A stretch of DNA of 64,000 nt from Oscillospiraceae bacterium (lineage in GTDB: Bacteria > Bacillota > Clostridia > Oscillospirales > Oscillospiraceae). The notes under the pieces are model-generated. The model was not told the origin of the DNA. It worked only from the letters and a program-made list of their open reading frames with translations, and searched no databases. Shown in pieces: positions 56,106 to 64,000 of the stretch. Where the stretch lies: positions 1 through 64,000 of the forward strand of contig JAILFJ010000028.1 in assembly GCA_024697625.1 (NCBI GenBank), written 5' to 3'. Within the stretch, counting starts at the first letter, position 1. Each line of letters begins with the position of its first letter. A program made the translations under genes and the position numbers.

Positions 56106-56617
56106 ACGCGCACCCCGGAGGCGAGGCGCATACCCGTCACATGCTGGAGCTCGCCGCGCTCCCTGCCGGGGCACGCATACTGGATCTCGGAGCAGGCGCG
56201 GGAGAGGCGGTCCGGCTGATGCAGGAACTCGGCTATGAAGCGCAGGGCCTTGATCTGCACCCCCGCTCTCCTTTCGTTCAGGAAGGGGACCTGCTGAACA
56301 CGGTCTTTCCCGATCAGAGCTTTGACGCGCTGCTCAGTCAGTGCAGCTTTTTCGTGTCGGGCGATACTCCCGGTGCGTTGCGGGAAAGCCGGCGTCTTCT
56401 CAAGCCGGGCGGTCTGCTGCTGCTCTCCGATGTCGAGTTTGAACCGTGGGATTCGCTTCTGGAGGCTGCCGGCTTCTCGGTGCTCCTCTCGGAGGATCTC
56501 ACGGAGTGCTGGAAAGAATACTATATTGAGGCAATCTGGCGTGGGGATCCCCTCTGCTGTGAATGGCCGAGGCGCAGATGCCGATACCGATTGCTGATCT
56601 GCAGAAAGGAAGAATGA
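56102..56617 (+). CDS. Class I methyltransferase (DVU_1556/TrsM type)
   Basis: A 171-residue SAM methyltransferase with GARILDLGAGAGEAVRLMQ, LDLHPRSPFVQEGDLLN, DALLSQCSFFVSG and LKPGGLLLLSDVEF. It fits the TrsM type next to TrsS and Mop. Its ATG lies inside the end of the small redox gene (ATGA). The substrate is unknown; methylation in cofactor or selenium handling has been suggested by context only. Confidence 0.82.
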   Translation: MNAHPGGEAHTRHMLELAALPAGARILDLGAGAGEAVRLMQELGYEAQGLDLHPRSPFVQEGDLLNTVFPDQSFDALLSQCSFFVSGDTPGALRESRRLLKPGGLLLLSDVEFEPWDSLLEAAGFSVLLSEDLTECWKEYYIEAIWRGDPLCCEWPRRRCRYRLLICRKEE

Positions 56618-56618
56618 G

Positions 56619-57044
56619 ATGGATCTGTTTGACAGAATCATGGAACTCAGCCGTTACGGTTATTTCTGCGGCCAGATTCTTGCGATACTGACGCTGGAAA
56701 CCCTCGGTGAAGAGAACCCCGGTCTGGTGAAGGCCATGGGCGGGCTCAACGGCGGAGTCGGTTTCTCGCAGGGCTGCTGCGGCTGCATGACGGGCGGAGC
56801 CTGTGTCATCTCCTACTTCACCGGTAAGGGAGAAGACCTCGGCACGGACTCGCCGGAGCACAAACCGGCGCTCGGTGAATTTACCCGGTGGTTTGAGGAC
56901 GAGATCACCGCTGACTACGGCGGTATTGAGTGCAGAGACATCACCAGGGGCAATCCCGCAAAGCGGGTGGAGTACTGTCCCCAGATCATCGCATCCACCT
57001 TTGAAAAGTGCATGGAGATCCTGCAGGAACGGGGTCTGCTGTGA
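56619..57044 (+). CDS. C-GCAxxG-C-C family protein (DVU_1555 type)
   Basis: A 141-residue redox-type protein. The motif FCGQILAILTLE ... GGVGFSQGCCGCMTGGACV has the C-(x)n-GC(A/C)xxG-C layout, and ECRDITRG and YCPQII add the last cysteines. Such proteins bind a cofactor or metal and act in redox steps. It overlaps the ligase start by four bases (GTGA). Confidence 0.83.
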   Translation: MDLFDRIMELSRYGYFCGQILAILTLETLGEENPGLVKAMGGLNGGVGFSQGCCGCMTGGACVISYFTGKGEDLGTDSPEHKPALGEFTRWFEDEITADYGGIECRDITRGNPAKRVEYCPQIIASTFEKCMEILQERGLL

Positions 57045-58285
57045 AGCTGCGCCGTTCCAGACTGGACGCACTGATTGCGGATCAGGAGCATCTCAGCGCT
57101 GTCACACGGGAAAACATCGAGGCGATCCAGTTAGAAAAGCTGAATCGCCTCCTGTCACGTGAGGCCGATCGTGGAGGCTTTTACCGCGGGCTTCCGGAGC
57201 GTATCGGGTCGCTGGCGGAGCTCTCCTCTCTTCCCTTCACCACCGAAGAGGATCTGGCCCGGCACCCCGGCGGGCTGCTGCTCTGCTCGCAGGCTGAAGT
57301 CCAGCGGGTGCTGTCCGACGCAACCTCCGGCACGACCGGTGCTGCCAAGCGGGTTTTCTATACCGAGGGGGACCTGGAGAACACCGTGCAGCTCTACATG
57401 GCAGGGCTTGGTGAGCTGATCTTTCCCGGCAGCGTCACGATGATCTGTTTCTCTTTCTCTGGTCCGTTCGGGCTCGGTGAACTGATTTCAGAAGCCATCA
57501 CCCGACTCGGTGCCACACCTCTGAAGCTGGGCTGCGCGCTGAGCTACGGCGAGTATGCCGCAGTCATGGAGAAGGAAAAGCCCGACACCTTTGTCGGGAT
57601 GCCGGTTCAGCTCCTCTCGATTCTGCGGGCCTGCGGCCGTCACAGCGTGCAGCGTGCGCTTGTAAGCGGGGATGCGTGTCCGAAAAGCATCATGCGGGGC
57701 TGTGAAAGCCTTCTCAGCTCCCGGCTGTTCCCGCACTACGGCTCCCGCGAGATGGGCATGGCCGGGGCAATCTGCTGCTCTGCCCACGAAGGCATGCACC
57801 TGCGGGAGAACCACATCATCGCTGAGATTGTAGACGAAGACGGGAGGGGTCTCCCGTGGGGTGAATGGGGCGAGCTGGTCATCACGACAATCGGGATGGA
57901 GGCGATGCCGCTCATTCGCTATCGCACCGGCGACATCACGCGGTTTTTTTCCGATCCCTGCCCCTGCGGCAGCGAAACCTTGCGTTTAGACACGGTAAAG
58001 CGCAAAAAAAGCGGGACGCCAATGCCTGCAGCCTCTTTCTCCTCTTCTCTTCTCTCCGCATCTGACCTGGACGAGATTCTCTTCGCCGACGAATGCATCG
58101 TCGACTGCCGCTATGATCTGCTGTGTAACGAACTGTCAGTCCAGGCGCTCACAGTCGGAGCTGTTGACAAGGATGCAGTTCTCTCGCGCATCCAAGATGT
58201 GGCACCATCGCTCTCTGTCACGCTGTCCTGCCGATCGCTATGTCCGGATGACCAAATTCTGTACTTTGGAAAACGCAGCCTGTGA
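57041..58285 (+). CDS. AMP-forming CoA-ligase-like protein (DVU_1553 / PaaK type)
   Basis: A 414-residue adenylate-forming enzyme like phenylacetate-CoA ligase. It has SDATSGTTGAAKRVFYTEGD (ATP loop), HYGSREMGMAG and LIRYRTGDITRFF (conserved Tyr and Asp). The C-terminal lid is short. It would activate the acid made by Mop to a CoA ester or an adenylate. The GTG start shares bases with the stop of the upstream gene. Confidence 0.85.
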   Translation: MKLRRSRLDALIADQEHLSAVTRENIEAIQLEKLNRLLSREADRGGFYRGLPERIGSLAELSSLPFTTEEDLARHPGGLLLCSQAEVQRVLSDATSGTTGAAKRVFYTEGDLENTVQLYMAGLGELIFPGSVTMICFSFSGPFGLGELISEAITRLGATPLKLGCALSYGEYAAVMEKEKPDTFVGMPVQLLSILRACGRHSVQRALVSGDACPKSIMRGCESLLSSRLFPHYGSREMGMAGAICCSAHEGMHLRENHIIAEIVDEDGRGLPWGEWGELVITTIGMEAMPLIRYRTGDITRFFSDPCPCGSETLRLDTVKRKKSGTPMPAASFSSSLLSASDLDEILFADECIVDCRYDLLCNELSVQALTVGAVDKDAVLSRIQDVAPSLSVTLSCRSLCPDDQILYFGKRSL

Positions 58286-58298
58286 TAACACAGGCTGC
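58275..58298 (+). terminator. Hairpin at the end of the ligase gene
   Basis: A perfect 10-bp stem, GCAGCCTGTG (58275-58284) and CACAGGCTGC (58289-58298), encloses the ligase stop. There is no T-run after it, so termination is uncertain; it may instead protect the 3' end. Confidence 0.45.
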
Positions 58299-58428
58299 GC
58301 CTGGGCAGCTTCATACTGTCACATTTCAATGGTGAATCATTTCTTCCTGCAGGATCGAAGCAGGTCGAGACAAAGCAACATTCCCAGCTCATACTCTTTG
58401 ACCATATCATAAGAAAAATACCAAAATT

Positions 58429-58464
58429 CATTGCCCCGCCGGTGCGTACACCGGCGGGGCAATG
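58429..58464 (-). terminator. Terminator of the mnmG-VWA-ATPase-rhodanese operon
   Basis: A perfect 16-bp stem (CATTGCCCCGCCGGTG at 58429-58444, CACCGGCGGGGCAATG at 58449-58464) with a 4-base loop, followed on minus by AATTTTGGTATTTTTC. It lies 14 bases past the rhodanese stop. Confidence 0.85.
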
Positions 58465-58477
58465 ATAATAGACTGCA

Positions 58478-58786
58478 TTATTCCAGGCCGTAGGGCCAGC
58501 CGACCAGGCCTCCCATGTCCCAGATCTTCTCATATCCAAGCTCCGACAGGAGCATCGCCGCCCGGGCACTTCTCCGGCCGGTCCGGCAATAGACCAGCAC
58601 CGGCGTTGTCAGCGACGGAATCAGCTCCGCCGCTGTCTCTTCGGTGATCTCATCCACAGGAAGAAGCAGCGCATCGGCAGCATGGCCTGTCAGATACTCC
58701 GGTTCCTCTCTGACATCAATCAGGACCGACTCAGGGTGCTGAAGCAGCATCTCATGGGCTTCTTCAAAATTCAGCTTCTGTATCAT
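58478..58786 (-). CDS. Rhodanese-like domain protein
   Basis: A 102-residue single rhodanese domain. The active loop is VYCRTGRRSARAA (catalytic Cys), with SVLIDVREEPEYLTGH before it. It transfers sulfane sulfur or binds such groups in the cytoplasm. It is the last gene of the mnmG operon, 18 bases after the ATPase. It may supply sulfur for cofactors of the nearby Mo enzymes. Confidence 0.92.
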   Translation of the reverse strand: MIQKLNFEEAHEMLLQHPESVLIDVREEPEYLTGHAADALLLPVDEITEETAAELIPSLTTPVLVYCRTGRRSARAAMLLSELGYEKIWDMGGLVGWPYGLE

Positions 58787-58804
58787 TCCCTCACCTCTGT
58801 CTTC

Positions 58805-60442
58805 TCACCGGTTCAGGAGCTGCCTGCGGCGTGCAAGCAGATACCGGAACCAGGCCAGATACTCTGCCCCCAACCTTGTCACCAGAGCCTCTGCCTCTTC
58901 CGGCATCGCCGCCGCGAGGTTCAGACATTGCTGGGCAAGCTGGTAACGCCGGGCAATGCTCAGCTTTTTCAGCTCCTCATCCGTATATCGGCCGAGGGGC
59001 GCCAGATTTCGCTGGGCGCGGAAGAATTTGATGAACGCATCCGCCGTATCCTGCCCCACAATCGGCACGAGCAGTGAGAAATCATTTCCGGAAGCATCCA
59101 ACGCCTTCGAAACCATCTCCCAGCGGCGTGGGTCCGCATATCCTTCCGTCCCACTGTACGGAGTGCGGAGATACAGATCGTTGTTCGCCAGAAACTCCAT
59201 CACAAAAGGATTGATCTCACGGCGGACTGCCCACGGCATCCAGTTTTCCACTGTTGTTCTGATCCAGAGGTGGGCAAACCGTCCGAAGAGAGGCTCTGCC
59301 AGATCATGCGCGGCGCTGGACTCCGTCCGGTCGTTTCCTGCTGCGACAATCCGTGCGTTTGGCGGCAGCGGCCAGCGGTTGTTCACATACCGTTCCAGAA
59401 CGATCTTGAAGATGACGGACTGTGTCTGCTTCGTAGCATTGGTGAGTTCGTCAAAGAACAGAATATGCGGGCGGCCGTCCCGGCAGATGCGCTCCAGCTT
59501 TACAAGCCAGACCGGCTTCACATCAACGATCTCGTCCTTTGTCTCGTTATATACTGCACGGCCGTTGATGGTCTCCGGGGTTTCGTTCACAAGCTCGATA
59601 TCCAGGACGTCCGGATCGACCTGCCTTACACGGTCGCTCTTTCCGTCGCCTGAGAGCCCGTGAATAAAGAGGGGGATATCCGCGTCTACATAGGCTCTGA
59701 TCAGGCTCAGCTCGTCATGCTGCAGGACCCGAAACCCTTCGTCCGTTTCATACTCCCCTTCTCCGTCGGCTTCATCGGCAAGCTCCCGAAGGAACTCTCC
59801 CTGGAGATATTCCGAGGCTTCGTCTCTCCTGAGGCCGGAGAAAAGGATCGCTGCGCTGATCAGGAGCCGGTCGTCCACGATCCAGCGTACAGGGCGCAGC
59901 TCAAGGAAAACCAGTTCTCCCTCTGTCACAACAGTCCCGTCCGACAGCGTCAGGTAGCCGTTCGCTCCGCCGTGGTCGAGAGTCAGTGCAATGATCTGTT
60001 TCGCACCGAGGCTCCAGACAGGAATCTGTTCTCCACGAACGCGGATCCGTCGTCCGGTAGCCCGGAGGCTGCCCTCCTGATATGCTTTCTCCGCCAGCTC
60101 ACGCAGACTTCGGTCCAGAATCGTCGTCGGCCAGGTGCCGTACTCTGCGAGGGTGACGCCTCCCTCTGTTCTCTTTTTTCGGAGGAGCGCCTCCTCTCCC
60201 GGCTCCAGAAGAATTGCCGGCCGCATCCCGCAGACTGAGCAGGGATTTGACCGGCCGAAGCGGTCCACGCTGGCCGCACCTGCAAGATAGTAATTCATCC
60301 CGCCTCCCGCTTCCGTTACAAAGCCGTCATCCGGCGCTGTCAGCAGCGCAAGGTCGCAGGCCGGAGCAATCGCCCCGATCTTCTCGAAAGCCCGCAGTGG
60401 GTGTTCAAAGACCTGTTCATGTGATAAGAAAACTGATTTCAT
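58805..60442 (-). CDS. MoxR-like AAA ATPase with extra N-terminal domain
   Basis: A 545-residue protein. The first 240 residues are an unusual domain with CDLALLTAPDDGFVTEAGGG and CSVCGM, which I do not recognise. The AAA core has FIHGLSGDGKSDRV (Walker A), HILFFDELTNATKQTQ (Walker B), ARIVAAGNDRTESS (sensor 1) and EPLFGRFAHLWI (Arg finger region). MoxR ATPases act with VWA proteins as chaperones, and here the VWA gene overlaps it by 26 bases. The substrate is unknown; metal-enzyme maturation is possible. Confidence 0.85.
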   Translation of the reverse strand: MKSVFLSHEQVFEHPLRAFEKIGAIAPACDLALLTAPDDGFVTEAGGGMNYYLAGAASVDRFGRSNPCSVCGMRPAILLEPGEEALLRKKRTEGGVTLAEYGTWPTTILDRSLRELAEKAYQEGSLRATGRRIRVRGEQIPVWSLGAKQIIALTLDHGGANGYLTLSDGTVVTEGELVFLELRPVRWIVDDRLLISAAILFSGLRRDEASEYLQGEFLRELADEADGEGEYETDEGFRVLQHDELSLIRAYVDADIPLFIHGLSGDGKSDRVRQVDPDVLDIELVNETPETINGRAVYNETKDEIVDVKPVWLVKLERICRDGRPHILFFDELTNATKQTQSVIFKIVLERYVNNRWPLPPNARIVAAGNDRTESSAAHDLAEPLFGRFAHLWIRTTVENWMPWAVRREINPFVMEFLANNDLYLRTPYSGTEGYADPRRWEMVSKALDASGNDFSLLVPIVGQDTADAFIKFFRAQRNLAPLGRYTDEELKKLSIARRYQLAQQCLNLAAAMPEEAEALVTRLGAEYLAWFRYLLARRRQLLNR

Positions 60443-61472
60443 GCTTCTCCCTCTCTTCGGGAACTTTTGCGTAGATCACCCGCCCGCCGGGCGGCTGGAT
60501 GCGGGAATTGCCGTAGACAACCCAGAGCGCATCGCATCGCTGCTGCGGCATCTCGGCATATCCATCGGTAAAGATGATCCTGTTCTCGGCATCTCCGGTG
60601 AAGGCATTCGCCGCCACCTCGAAGTTGGTACCGCCTGCCCCCTGCAGCTGCAGCGCATCAATGTCCGCATCGGAACGGATCTCACAGAAGCCGTAGAATG
60701 CGGTATCAAAACACCCGACCCGAATCACTGCATCCTCTCTCAGCAGTGCCTTCACTCCGCGGACAAATGCACGGAGCAGATCTGCATCCACAGAAGCACT
60801 TGTATCCAGAAGGATCTCCGCATGGGCTACAGGATACGCCCGAAACCGGTACGGCAGCATACCGTCCCGGATTTTATCTCCCGGGAACCAGTCAAAATCG
60901 AGCTGGAGGCTCGGCTCGAGGAGTTCCGACAGTCCGGACACAGCCGCGGCAATGCCAGGATCCTCGATCTCACGCCGGGCTCCGCTGCTGCTGTTCCCCG
61001 CCTGAGGATGCGGGGGATGTTCCGGTCTGGTCCGGGGATCGTCCGGGTTTTCGTCTTCCTGCTCACTGGGAGACGGAGTCTCCTTCAGCCACTTCTCATA
61101 CAGAGCGTCGGCGGAGTATTCTCCGTCTGCCGGCGGCAGACGGGCGTCATCCGGCAGACGGAAGCCTTCCTCACGTAGCATCCCGTTCACCACCGCATCA
61201 CAGGCGCGGCGCCACACGCTTCGGTCTTTTCCCTGTCCGCGTGAATCGTGGTGTAGCCGGAGATGCACAAGCTCTCTCGCCAGACAGAATCTCTGATTCT
61301 CCGGTGTAAGATAGGAGAGCAGCCTGCTGTTTACCAGCAGACACTGTCCGTTGTTGTCTGAGGGGCGCGGTATTGCGGCTTCCGTGATCTCCAGACGCTC
61401 GATCCAGGCAGTCCAGGGTGGGAATCTGTCACAGAGCTCGCCGCGGAGCGTATCGAAATCAATTCCCGGCAT
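60417..61472 (-). CDS. VWA-like protein with DUF2201 metallopeptidase-type N-terminus
   Basis: A 351-residue protein. The N-terminal domain has FCLARELVHLRLHH, where the usual HExxH of DUF2201 reads RELVH, so the first zinc ligand is lost. The middle is a Pro/Glu/Ser linker. The C-terminal VWA-like domain has ILLDTSASVD (MIDAS DxSxS) and GGTNFEVAANAF, IIFTDGYAEMP. It is the MoxR partner; it overlaps both mnmG and the ATPase gene. Confidence 0.85.
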   Translation of the reverse strand: MPGIDFDTLRGELCDRFPPWTAWIERLEITEAAIPRPSDNNGQCLLVNSRLLSYLTPENQRFCLARELVHLRLHHDSRGQGKDRSVWRRACDAVVNGMLREEGFRLPDDARLPPADGEYSADALYEKWLKETPSPSEQEDENPDDPRTRPEHPPHPQAGNSSSGARREIEDPGIAAAVSGLSELLEPSLQLDFDWFPGDKIRDGMLPYRFRAYPVAHAEILLDTSASVDADLLRAFVRGVKALLREDAVIRVGCFDTAFYGFCEIRSDADIDALQLQGAGGTNFEVAANAFTGDAENRIIFTDGYAEMPQQRCDALWVVYGNSRIQPPGGRVIYAKVPEEREKHEISFLIT

Positions 61473-63351
61473 GGAACCGTTCCATCCAGATCATCAGCAC
61501 CGCGATATCCGCCGGAGAAACTCCGGATATGCGGCTGGCACGGCCGAAATTCTCGGGCCGGATGCGGTTCAGCTTTTCTCTGGCTTCCAGACGCAGCCCT
61601 TGGATTGTGTTGTAATCCAGATCCGCCGGCAGAGGCTTTCCCTCCAGGCGCCGCACTTCCTCTACCTGCCGGAGCTGTCTTCGGATATACCCGTCGTACT
61701 TCAGGCGGAGAGCCACCTGCTCACGGACTGCTTTCGGCAGCTCGGGCCGCCCCGGATCCAGGGCTGCCAGATCGTCACAGCCAAGTTCCGGTCTGCGCAG
61801 GAGATCCGCGAGAGAACACCCGTTTTTTACCTCTGCCGTCCCCTTTGTCCGGAGCAGCTCATCCAGAGCGTCGGAAGGTCCCAGAGAGGTATGCTCCAGC
61901 CGCGACAGTTCCTGCGCCACGGTCTGATACTTCTCCTCCACCTGTCTCAGCCGCTCCTCCGTAACAAGACCGATGCTTCTTCCGATCGCACAGAGGCGCT
62001 CATCGGCGTTGTCCTGTCGGTGCAGTAGGCGATACTCACTGCGTGAGGTCATCATGCGGTAGGGCTCTTCGGTCCCTTTCGTCACAAGGTCATCGATCAG
62101 CGTCCCGATATATCCATCCGTACGGCGCAGCACAAAGGGCGGCTCTCCCAGGACACTTCGTGCGGCATTGACGCCGGCAACAAATCCCTGGACAGCCGCT
62201 TCCTCGTAGCCGGACGAGCCGTTGAACTGTCCGGCGCCGTAGAGGCCGGCAATCTGCTTCGTCTCAAGGCTCGGATACAGGGCTGTGGGGTCGATGCAGT
62301 CATACTCAATGGCATAGGCAGGACGCGTCATCTCGGCATGCTCCAGTCCGCTTATCGTATGCAGCATCTCGATCTGAACCTCCTCCGGCATCGAAGAGGA
62401 GAACCCCTGAAGGTAGAGCTCATCTGTGTTCAGGCCCATTGGCTCCAGAAAGAGCTGATGCCGGCGTTTATCCGGAAAGGTCATCACCTTGGTTTCGATG
62501 CTCGGGCAATAACGCGGTCCAACCCCTTCGATCACGCCGGAATAGATCGGGCTGCGGTCCAGGTTCCTCCGGATCACTTCATGGGTATCTTCGTTGGTAT
62601 AGGTCAGCCAGCAGATTGCCCGGTTCTCGGGGACCGTCTCTGTCGTGAACGAGAACGGCTCTGGCTCCGTGTCTCCGTACTGGGGCTCCATGGCACTGAA
62701 ATCCACCGTCCTTGCCAGAATGCGGGGCGGAGTCCCGGTCTTGAATCGGCGAAGCGGAAGCCCCAGCTCCCGCAGCCTCTCCGCCAGCGGCACTGCTGCC
62801 GCAAGGCCGTCCGGTCCGGAAGAACGGATGCACTCTCCGATCACAGTTCTCCCGTCCAGATAGGTTCCCGTAGCCACCACGAGCGCGGAGCATGACCATT
62901 GTGCCCCTGTTGCTGTCGTGCAGGACACTACCCTTCCGTCCTCCACGCCGATGTCTGTGATCTCTGCCTGCTTGACGCGCAGATGCTCCTGGCGCTCCAG
63001 GGTTTGCTTCATGATCTCCTGGTAGCGGCGCCTGTCTGCCTGGGCGCGCAGCGAATGCACTGCCGGCCCCTTTCCCAGGTTCAGCATCCGATATTGGATG
63101 CAGGCCCGGTCCGCCGCTTTTGCCATCTCGCCTCCAAGTGCGTCAAGTTCTCTTACCAGATGGCCTTTTCCTGTTCCGCCGATGGCCGGGTTGCATGGCA
63201 TGTTGCCCACGCTGTCAAGATTCACCGTAAAGCATACGGTATCCAGACCAAGCCGGGCGGATGCCAGAGCGGCTTCAATGCCGGCATGTCCAGCGCCGAT
63301 CACTGCAACGTCGCAGTGACCGGCGCGGTAGATTGGAGGGGTTATGGTCAA
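61459..63351 (-). CDS. mnmG: tRNA uridine-34 carboxymethylaminomethyl enzyme MnmG
   Basis: A 630-residue FAD enzyme, full length. It has VIGAGHAGIEAALASARLG (FAD, 19-24 GAGHAG), TVNLDSVGNMPCNPAIGGTG, VATGTYLDGRTVIGE and GLYGAGQFNGSSGYEEA. With MnmE it modifies U34 of tRNAs. Neither mnmE nor rsmG is nearby, which is unlike the usual order in Firmicutes. It is first in an operon with VWA, ATPase and rhodanese genes. Confidence 0.97.
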   Translation of the reverse strand: MTITPPIYRAGHCDVAVIGAGHAGIEAALASARLGLDTVCFTVNLDSVGNMPCNPAIGGTGKGHLVRELDALGGEMAKAADRACIQYRMLNLGKGPAVHSLRAQADRRRYQEIMKQTLERQEHLRVKQAEITDIGVEDGRVVSCTTATGAQWSCSALVVATGTYLDGRTVIGECIRSSGPDGLAAAVPLAERLRELGLPLRRFKTGTPPRILARTVDFSAMEPQYGDTEPEPFSFTTETVPENRAICWLTYTNEDTHEVIRRNLDRSPIYSGVIEGVGPRYCPSIETKVMTFPDKRRHQLFLEPMGLNTDELYLQGFSSSMPEEVQIEMLHTISGLEHAEMTRPAYAIEYDCIDPTALYPSLETKQIAGLYGAGQFNGSSGYEEAAVQGFVAGVNAARSVLGEPPFVLRRTDGYIGTLIDDLVTKGTEEPYRMMTSRSEYRLLHRQDNADERLCAIGRSIGLVTEERLRQVEEKYQTVAQELSRLEHTSLGPSDALDELLRTKGTAEVKNGCSLADLLRRPELGCDDLAALDPGRPELPKAVREQVALRLKYDGYIRRQLRQVEEVRRLEGKPLPADLDYNTIQGLRLEAREKLNRIRPENFGRASRISGVSPADIAVLMIWMERFHAGN

Positions 63352-63438
63352 CGCTGACTCCTTTCGGGAAATCGCTTTCCCTGTAAAATGCCTGTTTATG
63401 AGAGCTGCGGGTGCATCCGCTCCCGTTGCCGGAATGCT

Positions 63439-64000
63439 CTATGGGTTCCGGATGTAGACGTCACAGCTCCCGCCGGGCACCGGGTTGTTCCACGGATCCT
63501 GCAGTTCTACGCTTCCGTTCGGATAGACTGTCAGGTGCAGATATGTCCCGGGCATCCGTCTCCAGCCGCTGCCCTGCCTGATATAGATGCTGCCTGAGCG
63601 CCTGCCTACCGTCCACCGCCTTGAAAGCACGGAACTGCTGCTCCCGTCCGCTTTCTCCGGGTCTGAATCTTTCTCTTTCGCGGATGCGCTTTCAGACGTC
63701 TCGGTTACTCTCCGGTCGGCACCTGCTGTAACCGCTTTTCCCTGTGTTCCGGTCGAGCCGGACGGGTCCGGTGAAGCACCGACGCCGGTTCTCCCTGTCG
63801 GCCCCGCTCCCGGAGTATAGACAGGTGACTGGTCCTTCGCCGCGGGATCCTCTTCATTCTCCGGCTGGTAATTCTCATCCGGGTCCGATCCGCTCTCTGT
63901 ATCTGTTCCCTCCGGGTCGGTATGGGTGGGGTCTCCAGAAGTCGACTCATCCGGCGGAATCAGGACGCCGTCTGAGCCGTATCGGCGAAGCTCACCGTTT
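63439..64000 (-). CDS. C-terminal part of a low-complexity, probably surface protein
   Basis: The minus frame is open from the window edge to the stop at 63439 (about 186 residues). It begins NGELRRYGSDGVLIPPDE, which looks like a cell-wall/choline-binding-type repeat end. A long Pro/Ser/Thr/Asp/Glu stretch follows, and it ends with a compact domain GTYLHLTVYPNGSVELQDPW to GGSCDVYIRNP. The linker style suggests an extracellular or wall-linked protein. The N-terminal part is off the window, so the family is open. Confidence 0.6.
   Translation of the reverse strand, partial: NGELRRYGSDGVLIPPDESTSGDPTHTDPEGTDTESGSDPDENYQPENEEDPAAKDQSPVYTPGAGPTGRTGVGASPDPSGSTGTQGKAVTAGADRRVTETSESASAKEKDSDPEKADGSSSSVLSRRWTVGRRSGSIYIRQGSGWRRMPGTYLHLTVYPNGSVELQDPWNNPVPGGSCDVYIRNP

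Overview
The window looks like the chromosome of an anaerobic Gram-positive bacterium of the class Clostridia (Eubacteriales), probably gut-associated. The G+C content is moderate to high, most genes have strong AGGAGG-type ribosome binding sites, and terminators are hairpins followed by T-runs. Family content points the same way: FeoAB with a DtxR-type regulator, a selenium-linked purine/molybdenum hydroxylase cluster, and a Lachnospiraceae/Oscillospiraceae-style exopolysaccharide locus. No rRNA, tRNA or CRISPR array was seen. Genus cannot be fixed from the sequence alone.

Layout. (1) 0.2-9.6 kb is a housekeeping and iron block: SIMPL-domain lipoprotein-like protein, YczE-like membrane protein, ung, GluQ-type synthetase, an MFS carrier, then a ferrous iron operon (feoA-feoA-feoB-small Cys-rich membrane protein) divergent from a DtxR/MntR-type repressor. 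(2) 9.7-14.9 kb is a decaying minus-strand operon that looks like a ribosomal-peptide (RiPP) system. It has a strong promoter, a 29-residue precursor-like gene, a second degraded precursor-like copy, an internally deleted PEPCK/HprK-like kinase, an intact PqqD, the 3' end of an S24/S26 peptidase, a frameshifted ABC exporter and a nucleotidyltransferase. (3) 15.3-30.9 kb is an exopolysaccharide locus: a plus-strand priming sugar transferase facing a long minus-strand operon of flippase, MenD-like ThDP enzyme, ATP-grasp enzyme, two pyruvyl-transferase-family proteins, polymerase/ligase, acyltransferase, F420-dehydrogenase-like Fe-S protein and three GT4 glycosyltransferases. (4) 31.0-31.7 kb is the scar of a large serine recombinase. 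(5) 31.8-34.6 kb is a peroxide-stress set (OhrR-like MarR protein, glutathione peroxidase, nitroreductase) plus a CDF metal exporter.

(6) 34.7-58.3 kb is a joint molybdenum-hydroxylase island. The first half is the selenium/purine set: a fused 2Fe-2S/molybdopterin xanthine-dehydrogenase-like enzyme, then a convergent operon ssnA-ygfK-dpaL-ygeY-ygeW. These families are known to belong to anaerobic purine/urate breakdown, so I infer conversion of a purine through ureido and 2,3-diaminopropionate intermediates to pyruvate and ammonia. The second half matches the Desulfovibrio DVU_1551-1559-type neighbourhood: Mop aldehyde oxidoreductase, a GltD/heterodisulfide-reductase-like fusion protein, a small CxxC redox protein, a methyltransferase, a C-GCAxxG-C-C protein, a PaaK-like ligase, XdhC, an NTP transferase fused to a ModE-like helix-turn-helix, and a radical SAM/GTPase pair. 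XdhC and the NTP transferase are expected to mature the molybdenum cofactor for both hydroxylases.

(7) 58.4-64.0 kb is a minus-strand operon mnmG - VWA protein - MoxR-like ATPase - rhodanese with overlapping genes, and at the edge the C-terminal part of a low-complexity, probably surface-exposed protein.

The parts most worth a second look are the decaying RiPP-like operon, the MenD-like enzyme inside the exopolysaccharide locus, and the fused two-part molybdenum hydroxylase island with its split YgfK.
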